This document shows, in pieces, positions 17,572-25,789 of a stretch of 64,000 bases of DNA. The notes beneath the pieces were generated by a model, which was not told where the DNA came from, ran no database searches, and saw only the letters and a list, made by a program, of their open reading frames with translations. The position numbers and the translations under genes are program-made. The stretch spans positions 2,718,582 through 2,782,581 of the forward strand of contig NZ_AZSJ01000003.1 in assembly GCF_000516555.1 (NCBI RefSeq), given 5' to 3'. Source of the DNA: Afipia sp. P52-10 (GTDB taxonomy: Bacteria; Pseudomonadota; Alphaproteobacteria; Rhizobiales; Xanthobacteraceae). The stretch's first letter is position 1; each line of letters opens with the position of its first letter.

Positions 17572-19315
17572 CTCGGCACCTGCATATCGTGCCGTGCTTC
17601 CGCTGTTGCGCGAGGCTGCGAAGATTGCGGCGCTGTACTTCCGCTCCAGCGAACGCTGGGTCGCGTGGGGGCTGCTTGCCTGCGTGATTGCGGCACAGCT
17701 TCTCTTGGTGGCCGTTGCCGTGGTTGAGAATTACTGGCGCAACGCATTCTTCCAGGCGCTGCAGGAGCGGAACTGGGATGCGTTTATCTATCAGTTCTGG
17801 GTATTCTGCGTCCTTGGCATTGGCTTCGTGCTGGGTGGGGTCTATCAGCGCTATTTCGCGCAGTGGCTGACGATCCGCTGGCGGCAGTGGTTGACGGCGC
17901 GTCTGCTGGCGCATTGGCTCGACGGGGCCGTGCATTATCGCGCGTCTCTCGCCGCCGATGGGATCGACAATCCCGACCAGCGCCTGTCAGAAGACATCCG
18001 CAATTTCATCGAACAGGTCCTCGCGCTGAGCGTCGGTCTGTTCGCGGCGGTGGCGAAGCTCGTATCGTTCGTGGCAATCCTGTGGACGCTGTCCAGCCTG
18101 GTGCCGCTGGTGCTGTTTGGCCAGAGCTGGATCATTCCCGGGTATCTGGTCTGGGCGGCGCTAGCCTATGCCGTCGTCGGTACAATCGTCACCCATTGGA
18201 TCGGCCGGCCGCTGATCGCGCTGGATTACGAACAGGAGAAGCGGGAGGCGGATTTCCGTTTCGCGCTGGTGCGGCTGCGTGAAAATGCCGAGCCGGTAGC
18301 CCTGCAACGCGGCGAACGGGCCGAGCAGCAAGGCTTGTTGGTGCGGTTCCAGGCGATCGCCGCCAACTGGTATCGGCTGATGTGGCGGCAGAAGGTCGTC
18401 TCCTTCTTCACCGCGACCTACCGCCACTACTCGCGTTACTTCCCTTATCTCGTCATGGCTCCGCTCTATTTCGGCGGCGGCATGCAGCTTGGCGCGCTGA
18501 TGCAGGCGGGCTCGGCCTTCAACGAGGTGCGATCCGCGTTCTCCTATCTCGTGGAGTCTTATCTCAAGCTGGCCGAGTTCGCGGCCACTGTGCAGCGCGT
18601 GTCGGGATTCATGGATGCCACCGAGGCGGCGCAGCTTGCGTTCGAGGCCGAGCGCAGCCGGGACGACGGCAGTCCGGACGATCACGCGCCAGTGGGTGTG
18701 ACAGTGGACGCGCTGACCGTACGGCTGCCGGATGGACGCGTGGTTGCAACCCTCGAACAAATCGCTCTGAAGGCAAGCGATAGCCTGCTGATCACCGGTA
18801 TCTCCGGTGCGGGCAAGACCAGCGTGATGCGTACCATTGCCGGCATCTGGCCTTTCAAGGATGGGGACTTGCGCGTGGCGGCCGCGCGTCCGTTGGCGCT
18901 GTCGCAGCGCGCCTATCTGCCGCTCGGGTCATTGCGGCAGGCGCTCGCATTTCCGCAAGCGGTCGAAGCCTGTTCGGATGCTGCAATACAGGCGGTGCTC
19001 GACGACGTCGGTCTTGGAGCGCTGGCTTCTCAGCAGGATTTCGCGGTGGATTGGAATCGGCGCCTGTCGGATGGCGAGAAGCAGCGGCTTTCGCTGGCGC
19101 GCGCATTGCTGCTGCGGCCTGATCTTCTGCTGTTGGATGAAGCGACTTCCGCACTGGATGCTACCAGTGAAGAGGCGTTGCATCGGCTGCTGCGCAGGCG
19201 TCTGCCGTCGGCGATCATCATTGCCGTGAGCCATAATCCGGCGCTGGTTGCCATCTATGGTGCGCCGCTGGTTCTGGAAACTGCTGAGGAACCTCGTCGT
19301 CGGCTACGCTCGTAA
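17561..19315 (+). CDS. ABC transporter, fused permease-ATPase of the YddA/BacA/Rv1819c type
   Basis: About 584 residues from TTG 17561, which has GGGAGG six bases upstream; ATG 17543 in the same frame is an alternative. Six membrane helices form an SbmA/BacA-like domain (ABC_membrane_2), with FRSSERWVAWGLL and RWRQWLTARLLAHWLDG. A C-terminal ATPase follows: Walker A GISGAGKTS near 413, signature LSDGEKQRLSLARA near 502, and Walker B LLLLDEATSALD near 527. Relatives include E. coli YddA and mycobacterial Rv1819c, the latter shown to import cobalamin and hydrophilic peptides. It overlaps the FhuF-like gene, so it belongs to the B12-riboswitch operon. Confidence 0.88.
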   Translation: MAADSAPAYRAVLPLLREAAKIAALYFRSSERWVAWGLLACVIAAQLLLVAVAVVENYWRNAFFQALQERNWDAFIYQFWVFCVLGIGFVLGGVYQRYFAQWLTIRWRQWLTARLLAHWLDGAVHYRASLAADGIDNPDQRLSEDIRNFIEQVLALSVGLFAAVAKLVSFVAILWTLSSLVPLVLFGQSWIIPGYLVWAALAYAVVGTIVTHWIGRPLIALDYEQEKREADFRFALVRLRENAEPVALQRGERAEQQGLLVRFQAIAANWYRLMWRQKVVSFFTATYRHYSRYFPYLVMAPLYFGGGMQLGALMQAGSAFNEVRSAFSYLVESYLKLAEFAATVQRVSGFMDATEAAQLAFEAERSRDDGSPDDHAPVGVTVDALTVRLPDGRVVATLEQIALKASDSLLITGISGAGKTSVMRTIAGIWPFKDGDLRVAAARPLALSQRAYLPLGSLRQALAFPQAVEACSDAAIQAVLDDVGLGALASQQDFAVDWNRRLSDGEKQRLSLARALLLRPDLLLLDEATSALDATSEEALHRLLRRRLPSAIIIAVSHNPALVAIYGAPLVLETAEEPRRRLRS

Positions 19316-19385
19316 CTGTTGCGGGTTGCGTCGGCGCAGAAAACCGGGAACTGTAGCGCGCCAAAGTATCCAGTCCCGGTGAAGC

Positions 19386-20129
19386 ATGGCGAGTGTCGGA
19401 GCGAAAACAGCTGGCATCCTGTTGTCGGAGACCGACCATACTGTTCCGCGCCAGGCAAGTTTGATCGATCGTTTGCCGCCGGAGGCGAGGACGCGAATCA
19501 AGGCCTACGGTGAAGTCCGATCGTATCGGCGTGGTGAGACTCTGTTCAGCCAGGGCGATCCGCATGATGGGATCGTCGTCATCGAGAGCGGCCTCATCCG
19601 CAGCTTCTACACCGCGCCGGCCGGACGGGAGATTACACTTGCCTATTGGTTGCCGGGCAATTTCGTCGGCGGCCCGGAAATCTTCGACGGCCGCCCGCAT
19701 ATGTGGTCGGCGGTGGCGGCGAGGCAAAGCGTCGTTACATGTCTGCCAGGCTTGGAGCTTCGCAATCTTGCTCGCGAGCTGCCGGACTTCGCGCTCGCGA
19801 TCATCGAGGCGCTGTCGTTCAAGGCGCGTTGCTATTCATCGCTCGCGCAAATGCTCGGAACGCGCTCGTTGTCGCAACGGCTCGCACATGTGTTACTGCA
19901 TCTCGCCCAGACGTATGGATTTGATGAATCAGAAACCGACGGCGGGATTGTCGTCGCTGCCGCGTTCACTCATGCGGAGATCGCGAATCTGATCGGCGCG
20001 ACGCGTCAGTGGGTAACGATCGGTCTCAATCGTCTGCAGAAGGCGGGCGTTCTCCGCCAAAGGCGGGGACTGCTGGTGATCAAGCGGATCGACCTGTTGT
20101 CGGCGGAACTCGCAGCCGAGGACGGTTAG
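19386..20129 (+). CDS. Crp/Fnr-family transcriptional regulator
   Basis: 247 residues. A cyclic-nucleotide-binding-type beta barrel (about 35-140, GETLFSQGDPHDGIVVIESG) is followed by the dimerisation helix and a winged helix near 190-235 (AEIANLIGATRQWVTIGLNR). No N-terminal cysteine cluster of the Fnr iron-sulfur type is visible; the few cysteines (LPG-preceding Cys near 118 and Cys near 146) are scattered. It lies 70 bases after the ABC transporter gene on the same strand, so it may belong to that operon or control the M20/ABC/amidase operon that follows. The ligand is unknown. Confidence 0.88.
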   Translation: MASVGAKTAGILLSETDHTVPRQASLIDRLPPEARTRIKAYGEVRSYRRGETLFSQGDPHDGIVVIESGLIRSFYTAPAGREITLAYWLPGNFVGGPEIFDGRPHMWSAVAARQSVVTCLPGLELRNLARELPDFALAIIEALSFKARCYSSLAQMLGTRSLSQRLAHVLLHLAQTYGFDESETDGGIVVAAAFTHAEIANLIGATRQWVTIGLNRLQKAGVLRQRRGLLVIKRIDLLSAELAAEDG

Positions 20130-20358
20130 TGTCGCGACGAGCGGGGTTGGCTGCTTCGCCAGTTTGAGCTGAGGATGCGCAATGCGTCGGCTTTGCTCGG
20201 ACGAATGAAATTTTCTGACAAAGGCCATCGGCGCGTGTCGTGCGCCGCTTTTGTCCTTTAGTTGCAATTAATTACTTATGTTTGCCGTGCGCCTGCCGTT
20301 CCGTCGCGCGAGTGGCACGTGGCTTGCTCATCCGAGGAAGAACGGCCTCGGAGTGACC

Positions 20359-21669
20359 ATGCAAGATTTGTTGACGACTGCGGAGTGCGACGATCTGACG
20401 GAACTGGAGCGGCACGTGCTGGATCGAATTACCGAGCAGGCGTGGCTCGATCTGACCTGTGAGCTTGTTCCAGCGGGGCAGCCGGACGCGGAAAATCCGC
20501 TCGATCCGGACGAGCCGCCGGCGCGCGAGGAGGGCGCCGCGCTGTTCGTCGCCGACAAGCTGAGGGCGATGGGTTTTGACGTCAGCTTGCCGACCAAGCG
20601 CGAGGGCAGGCCGAACGTCGTCGGCATTCTCGAGGGCGCCGGCGATGGTCCGTCGCTGATCCTGAACGATCATCTGGACACCTATCCGGCGGGCGACTGG
20701 AGCGCCTGGACGATGACCGGCGGACATCCGTTTCGCCCGACGCGCCATGGTGACAGGCTTTATGCTCGCGGCACGTCGGATACCCGCGGAAATCTCGCCT
20801 GCACATTGCTTGCGGTGAAGGCCATTCGCGACAGCGGCGTAAAGCTGAACGGGACGCTGAAGTGCGTCTACACCGCGGATGAGGAGAAGAATGGTCCAGA
20901 CGGCTCGATCTTCCTGCTCGATGAGTGCGGGCTGGATGCCGATTACACCATCGTCTGCGAGCCGACCGGCTGGACCAGACCGGACGGCCATTCGGGCATG
21001 GGCATTGCGGTCGCCAATGGCGGCAACTTCCTGATCGAGATCGAAACGCGTGGAGTGAAGAGTCATCTCTGGCGGCCGGATACCGGCGTCAACGCGGTGG
21101 CGAAAATGGCGCGTTTGCTGACCGCGTTCGAAACCATGACCTTCACGCATATGCCGGCGCCGCTCGCGGGCGGAACGCCGCCGATGGTGGCAATCATTCG
21201 CGTGCAGGGTGGGGAGAAGCGGGAGATGCAGTTCACGCCGGATGTTGCGCGGGCGGTGCTGGCGGTCGTCGGTATCCTGCCGGGCATGACGCCTACGAGC
21301 GTGATGGCGGACATCCAGATGGTGATCGATGCGCAGACCGCCGCCGATCCTACACTGCAAGCGACGGCGCGGCCTTATCCGGGCGCGCTGTTCGTTGACG
21401 GCACACAGGAGCAGGATGGCGGCGCCAATCCCACCGTCGCACTCGGCCGTGCTTACGAACGTATCCTGGGTGAAGCGCCCATGCTCTACCGCAAGAATGC
21501 ATTCAACGACACCATTCGCTTTGCCGAGCGCGGTCAGGCCGCAGTGACCTTCGGCCCCGGCGAGGACGGCTGGCCGCCGATCAACGAATACATCCAGATC
21601 AGCAAGTCGGTGGCGGCAACGAAGATCCTCGCGCTCACGGTGCTTGACCTGCTCGGAGTGGCGGCATGA
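20359..21669 (+). CDS. M20-family metallohydrolase (ArgE/DapE type)
   Basis: The start at 20359 follows GGAG and gives 436 residues; an open but unrelated stretch extends upstream to 20278. Metal-binding motifs of the M20 family are in order: LNDHLDTYPAGDWS (His and Asp), YARGTSDTRGNLA (bridging Asp) and TADEEKNGPDG (Glu-Glu). A dimerisation domain is inserted in the middle. Such enzymes hydrolyse N-acyl amino acids, dipeptides or N-carbamoyl compounds with two zinc ions. It leads an operon with an ABC importer and an amidase, so its substrate is probably an imported amide or a product of it. Confidence 0.87.
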   Translation: MQDLLTTAECDDLTELERHVLDRITEQAWLDLTCELVPAGQPDAENPLDPDEPPAREEGAALFVADKLRAMGFDVSLPTKREGRPNVVGILEGAGDGPSLILNDHLDTYPAGDWSAWTMTGGHPFRPTRHGDRLYARGTSDTRGNLACTLLAVKAIRDSGVKLNGTLKCVYTADEEKNGPDGSIFLLDECGLDADYTIVCEPTGWTRPDGHSGMGIAVANGGNFLIEIETRGVKSHLWRPDTGVNAVAKMARLLTAFETMTFTHMPAPLAGGTPPMVAIIRVQGGEKREMQFTPDVARAVLAVVGILPGMTPTSVMADIQMVIDAQTAADPTLQATARPYPGALFVDGTQEQDGGANPTVALGRAYERILGEAPMLYRKNAFNDTIRFAERGQAAVTFGPGEDGWPPINEYIQISKSVAATKILALTVLDLLGVAA

Positions 21670-21707
21670 TGCGTGAGCTTCCGTTCCAAGTTTCAAGGAG
21701 ATTAGCG

Positions 21708-22724
21708 ATGTCTGGATTGTTTCGGTGGATGACGCTCGCGCTGGGTCTTGTTCTGGCATCGCCAGGTCCGGCCGGAGCTGAGGCTCTGAAGCCCATCAAG
21801 ATCGGCTTCCAGACCGGCGAGATCAACGTCATCCTGTCCTATGCGCTGGGCACCGGGCTGTTCGAGAAGGCAGGGCTCGACGTGAAAGTTGCGCAGTTTC
21901 CCGCCGGGCCCGCGATGCTGCCGGCGCTCGCCGCCGGTGAGGTCGATCTTGCCTGGATGGGGGAGTTTCCTGCCGTTACGGGGTACGCCAACGGACTTCC
22001 GATCGAAATCCTGTTCATGGAGCGGATCGATGCAACCAACGTGCGCCTCGCCGCCAATCCGCAAGCAGAGATCAACAGCCTTGCTGACCTGAAAGGCAAG
22101 CGCATCGGCGTGGCGATCGGTTCGACCAGTCATTACCACACGCTGCAAGCGTTGGCGCAGGCGAATCTGAAGGCGTCCGATGTCACGTTGGTCAATCTGA
22201 CGCCTGCCAACATGCCGCCAGCCTATCAAGCTGGCCAAATCGATGCGGCGTTCGTTTGGGAGCCGAATGTCGGCGCCATCGAGCGCGCGGGCGCCAAGGT
22301 TATCGCCACGACCAAGAGCCTCGGCATGATCACTGGCGGCGTCTGGGTGGCGCGCAAGGCGTTCACCTCCGGTAGCCCCGAGACCGTGCAGATATTTCTC
22401 AAGGCATGGGAGCAGGCGCAGGCCGACTACAAGGGGAGGCCCGCTGACGTGCGGCAATATGAGGCCAAGCGCGTCAACATGAGCGCGGAGGAGTTCGCAA
22501 AGCTGGTGGAAGGTCAAAGCGTCGCGCATCCGAGCTTCGCGCAAATCTTGACGGCCGACTTCATGGGGCCGCCCGGCCAGGAGGCGAACTCACGCCTTGG
22601 CAAGCATCTGCAGGGGATCGCCGCATTCTTGCTCGCGGAGAAGCGCATCCAAGCAGCGCCAACCGACTGGGCGGGGCTGCTCAACACGAAATCGTTGCAG
22701 GTCTATCTCGCGAGCAAGCAATGA
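21708..22724 (+). CDS. NMT1/TauA-like ABC transporter substrate-binding protein
   Basis: The ATG at 21708 has AAGGAG seven bases upstream and gives 338 residues; the 4-base overlap of the longer frame with the previous gene is probably accidental. A signal peptide MSGLFRWMTLALGLVLASPG precedes a mature protein starting near EALKPIKIGFQTGE. LPALAAGEVDLAWMGEFP and DAAFVWEPNVGAIERAG are typical of binding proteins for taurine, sulfonates, nitrate or pyrimidine precursors. The ATPase gene begins within its stop codon (ATGA). The exact ligand is not evident; linkage to amide hydrolases points to an organic nitrogen compound. Confidence 0.88.
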   Translation: MSGLFRWMTLALGLVLASPGPAGAEALKPIKIGFQTGEINVILSYALGTGLFEKAGLDVKVAQFPAGPAMLPALAAGEVDLAWMGEFPAVTGYANGLPIEILFMERIDATNVRLAANPQAEINSLADLKGKRIGVAIGSTSHYHTLQALAQANLKASDVTLVNLTPANMPPAYQAGQIDAAFVWEPNVGAIERAGAKVIATTKSLGMITGGVWVARKAFTSGSPETVQIFLKAWEQAQADYKGRPADVRQYEAKRVNMSAEEFAKLVEGQSVAHPSFAQILTADFMGPPGQEANSRLGKHLQGIAAFLLAEKRIQAAPTDWAGLLNTKSLQVYLASKQ

Positions 22725-23545
22725 ACCTGCGTGCCAAGGCCCTGAGTGTCGTTGCACGGACGGGTGGATTTTCCGCCGATGCGCTGGATGCTCCGTCAGC
22801 GCGGTCCATGCTGACGTTCGAGAATGTCGGCTTCCGTTACGATGGCCGGGCGATTCTCAACGATGTGTCCTTTGCAGTGCGCCCAGGCGAGTTGGTTGCG
22901 CTGCTCGGGCCATCCGGCTGCGGCAAGACGACGATCCTCAATCTGGTGGCTGGCTTCATCCAGCCGACGTCCGGCGTGGCGTTCGTCGATCATCGTGAGA
23001 TCGCAGGACCTGGTCCCGATCGTGGCGTCGTGTTTCAGGCTGCCGCGCTGTTCGACTGGATGACGGTGGCGGAGAACATCGCTTTCAGCCTGCGTTGTGC
23101 GGGAGCCGGGCGAGCCGAGCGCCGCCGCGTGGCGGCCGAGATGGCGGCGTTGGTCGGGCTCTCCGGATTCGAGGACGCTTATCCCTATCAGCTCTCCGGC
23201 GGCATGCGGCAGCGAGTCGGCCTTGCGCGGGTGCTCGCTGCGAAGCCGAAGATCATGCTGATGGATGAGCCGTTTTCGGCGCTCGATGTGCAGACACGCG
23301 AAGTTCTGCAAGAGGAGGTGCTGCGCATTCGCGAGCGCACAGGCTGTACGATCCTGTTCGTCACCCACAGTATCGACGAGGCAGTATTCCTCGGTGATCG
23401 AATTTTTCTGCTGACGGAGCTGAAGCAAGGATTGTTCGAGGAATACGCAGTCGATCTGCCGCAGCCGCGGGCCAACGCGGACAACCGGCTGGACGCTAGC
23501 TTCCTGAAACTGCGTGAAGCCATCTACCGGAGAATGCGTCATTGA
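22721..23545 (+). CDS. ABC transporter ATP-binding protein (TauB/SsuB type)
   Basis: A 274-residue nucleotide-binding subunit. Walker A is LLGPSGCGKTTILNLV, the signature is LSGGMRQRVGLARVLA, and Walker B is IMLMDEPFSALD followed by the H-loop FVTHSIDEAVFLGD. An unusual ~25-residue extension lies before the conserved LTFENVGFRYDG start. It overlaps the binding-protein gene by four bases and is followed after ~50 bases by the permease. It energises import of the ligand carried by the upstream binding protein. Confidence 0.92.
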   Translation: MNLRAKALSVVARTGGFSADALDAPSARSMLTFENVGFRYDGRAILNDVSFAVRPGELVALLGPSGCGKTTILNLVAGFIQPTSGVAFVDHREIAGPGPDRGVVFQAAALFDWMTVAENIAFSLRCAGAGRAERRRVAAEMAALVGLSGFEDAYPYQLSGGMRQRVGLARVLAAKPKIMLMDEPFSALDVQTREVLQEEVLRIRERTGCTILFVTHSIDEAVFLGDRIFLLTELKQGLFEEYAVDLPQPRANADNRLDASFLKLREAIYRRMRH

Positions 23546-23594
23546 TGGGTGTAAAGCTGTCGGCTGCAAGATTGCCCAAGGACGGAGCCATCGT

Positions 23595-24383
23595 ATGAAT
23601 GCGGATCAGATGCGCGCGCGCCGACGATACTGGTTTATCGCCATCCTATCGCCGCTTGCCATTCTTTTGGTCTGGGCGCTTGTGACCGCGAAAGGAATGG
23701 TGACATCGACAATCCTGCCTCCGCCGTGGCAGGTCGTAGCGACATTCGCGGATATGGTTCAGCACGGTTACTCTGGCATCGGTATCTGGACGCATATCGG
23801 CGCCAGTCTATGGCGCGTGGGGGTGGCGTTCCTCGCCGGCTCGGTGTTCGGCACTGGGCTTGGTCTTCTGCGTGGACGCGTACCGGCGATCGATGCGCTC
23901 TTGCTGGTGCCATCCGAAATCGTACGGCCGATTCCGCCGCTCGGATTGATTCCGCTGTTCATCCTGTGGTTCGGCATCGGCGAGATCTCGAAGATTCTGC
24001 TGATCTTCATTTCGGTGATGCTGATCATGATGGTCAATGCGCAGGCCGGCGCGCGGGCATGCAGCGTCGATGCGCTGCGGGCGGCTCAATCCATGGGCGC
24101 GGGTCGCTGGCAGATTTTTCGTTTCGTGGTGTTGCCGTCGGCGCTGCCGCAGATCATGACCGGCTTGCGCGTTTCGATGGGAACGGCGCTGACGATTTTG
24201 GTCGCCTCGGAGCTTCTCGGAGGTGATCGGGGTCTGGGCTTCGTTATCCTCGATGCGAGCAGCTTCTTTCGTACGACTTACCTGTTTGGCGGAATTGTCC
24301 TGATCGGCGTGATTGGACTCTTGACCGACCGCGGTATCGCCTATCTGGGGCGGCGCATCGTTCATTGGGAAGGTAAGCGCTAA
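23595..24383 (+). CDS. ABC transporter permease (TauC/SsuC type)
   Basis: The ATG at 23595 gives 262 residues beginning MNADQMRARRRYWFIAILSP; the frame is open upstream inside the ATPase gene but has no similarity there. About six membrane helices are present. The cytoplasmic EAA-type loop that contacts the ATPase is ARACSVDALRAAQSMGAGRW. PFAM BPD_transp_1 character is clear from PSEIVRPIPPLGLIPLFILW. It ends one base into the start of the amidase gene, so translation is coupled. Confidence 0.9.
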   Translation: MNADQMRARRRYWFIAILSPLAILLVWALVTAKGMVTSTILPPPWQVVATFADMVQHGYSGIGIWTHIGASLWRVGVAFLAGSVFGTGLGLLRGRVPAIDALLLVPSEIVRPIPPLGLIPLFILWFGIGEISKILLIFISVMLIMMVNAQAGARACSVDALRAAQSMGAGRWQIFRFVVLPSALPQIMTGLRVSMGTALTILVASELLGGDRGLGFVILDASSFFRTTYLFGGIVLIGVIGLLTDRGIAYLGRRIVHWEGKR

Positions 24384-25771
24384 TGCACAATGCCTCGTCC
24401 ACCGAACGCATTGCGACAGATCTGCCGTTGTTGTCCTTCACCTTCGCGGCGGTGCGGGCGGCGCGTCAGCAAGGTGTCAGTGCTAGGGCATTGGTTGCTG
24501 AAAGTTGCCGGCGTGCGGAAGCGGTTGCGGGCGAGGGAATCTTTACGGCCCTTGTTCCGGCCGAGCAGGCGATCCGCCGCGCCGAGGAATTCGACGCGCG
24601 CGCACGCGCCGGCGAAGTGCTGCCGTTGCTCGGGTTGACGTTCTCGGTCAAGGATAACATCCATGTGGCGGGCATGGTGACGACCAGCAATTGCCCCGCG
24701 CTGGCGATCATGCCGCAGGAGAGTGCCCATGCGGTCGCATTGTTGGAACGTGCGGGTGCGGTGCTGATCGGCAAGAATACGATGGATCAGTTCGCGACCG
24801 GCCTGAATGGCACGCGCAGCCCTGAGCCGCTGTGCGGCAACGCGCTCGATCGTCGCTACATCCCCGGCGGATCGAGTTCCGGTTCGGCCGTCGCAGTTGC
24901 GCGCGACGTCGTCGCCTTCTCGCTTGGAAGCGATACGGGAGGATCCGGACGGGTGCCAGCCGCGTGCAACGGTATCGTCGGGCTCAAGCCCACGATCGGT
25001 TTGGTGAGTACGCACGGGCTGCTCTACAACAGCCGCATTTTCGATTGTGTGCCGGTGTTCACGCGGGTCGCCGCCGATGCCTACGACGTGCTGGAGCAAA
25101 TCGCGGGATACGATCCGCGTGATCCGTGCAGTCGGGCGGATGCTGATCGAATCGATCTATCGGTTCACGTGCCGCCGGGAAATATGTTGGCTGTCCCGCG
25201 CGAGGACCAACTGCAGTTCTTCGGCGATACACATTCGCGCGTTGCCTTTGCGGAAAATCTGGAGCGGCTCCAGCAATGCGGGTTCGCGCTCACTGAAATC
25301 GACTTCAGCCCGTTTGCTGCTGCCGGAAGGCTGGTGTTTCAATCCGCCATGGTGGCGGAGCGCCTATGTGACTATGGTGAGGTCATCGCAACGCGGCGCG
25401 ATGCGATCCATCCGGCCGTGTTGGCGGCAATCGAGCCCGGCCTCGGCTATAGCGCCAGAGAGGCATTCGAGGCGCTGTATGAGCTGAAGCGGTTGCAGCG
25501 TCTGGCCGCCATGGCGCTAGAACCTTTTGCCGCTCTCGTCGTGCCGACGATCCCGACCATTTTCACGATCGAGGATATGCTGGCGGAGCCGATGACCCGC
25601 AACACCATCATGGGGACCTACACCTACTTCGTGAACCCGCTCGATATGTGCGCAGTTTCCATTCCCGGCGCGCGTCGCGGCGATGGCTTGCCTTCGGCGC
25701 TCTGCTTTGCCGGCCGCGCAGGCGAGGACAGTGTTCTGCGCTCGCTTGCCCTTGCCTTCGAGCGGGTCTGA
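24383..25771 (+). CDS. Amidase-signature hydrolase, allophanate-hydrolase-like
   Basis: 462 residues with the Ser-cisSer-Lys triad of the amidase signature family: Lys in LTFSVKDNIHVAG, the serine cluster in PGGSSSGSAVAVA and the nucleophile region SDTGGSGRVPAACNGIVGLK. The SGRVPA variant and the later STHGLLYNSRIFDCVPVF segment resemble the amidase domain of allophanate hydrolases (AtzF/Dur1) more than glutamyl-tRNA amidases. The C-terminal ~130-residue domain of full allophanate hydrolases is absent. It is the last gene of the M20/ABC operon. Likely role: release of ammonia from a ureido or amide intermediate; the substrate is inferred. Confidence 0.83.
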   Translation: MHNASSTERIATDLPLLSFTFAAVRAARQQGVSARALVAESCRRAEAVAGEGIFTALVPAEQAIRRAEEFDARARAGEVLPLLGLTFSVKDNIHVAGMVTTSNCPALAIMPQESAHAVALLERAGAVLIGKNTMDQFATGLNGTRSPEPLCGNALDRRYIPGGSSSGSAVAVARDVVAFSLGSDTGGSGRVPAACNGIVGLKPTIGLVSTHGLLYNSRIFDCVPVFTRVAADAYDVLEQIAGYDPRDPCSRADADRIDLSVHVPPGNMLAVPREDQLQFFGDTHSRVAFAENLERLQQCGFALTEIDFSPFAAAGRLVFQSAMVAERLCDYGEVIATRRDAIHPAVLAAIEPGLGYSAREAFEALYELKRLQRLAAMALEPFAALVVPTIPTIFTIEDMLAEPMTRNTIMGTYTYFVNPLDMCAVSIPGARRGDGLPSALCFAGRAGEDSVLRSLALAFERV

Positions 25772-25789
25772 AGGGCGACAGGCCTATCG

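Noticed and set aside
20272..21759. Open frame of nearly 500 codons on the minus strand opposite the M20 gene
   Set aside because: His/Arg-rich composition without any domain; the plus-strand M20 metallohydrolase motifs are unambiguous.
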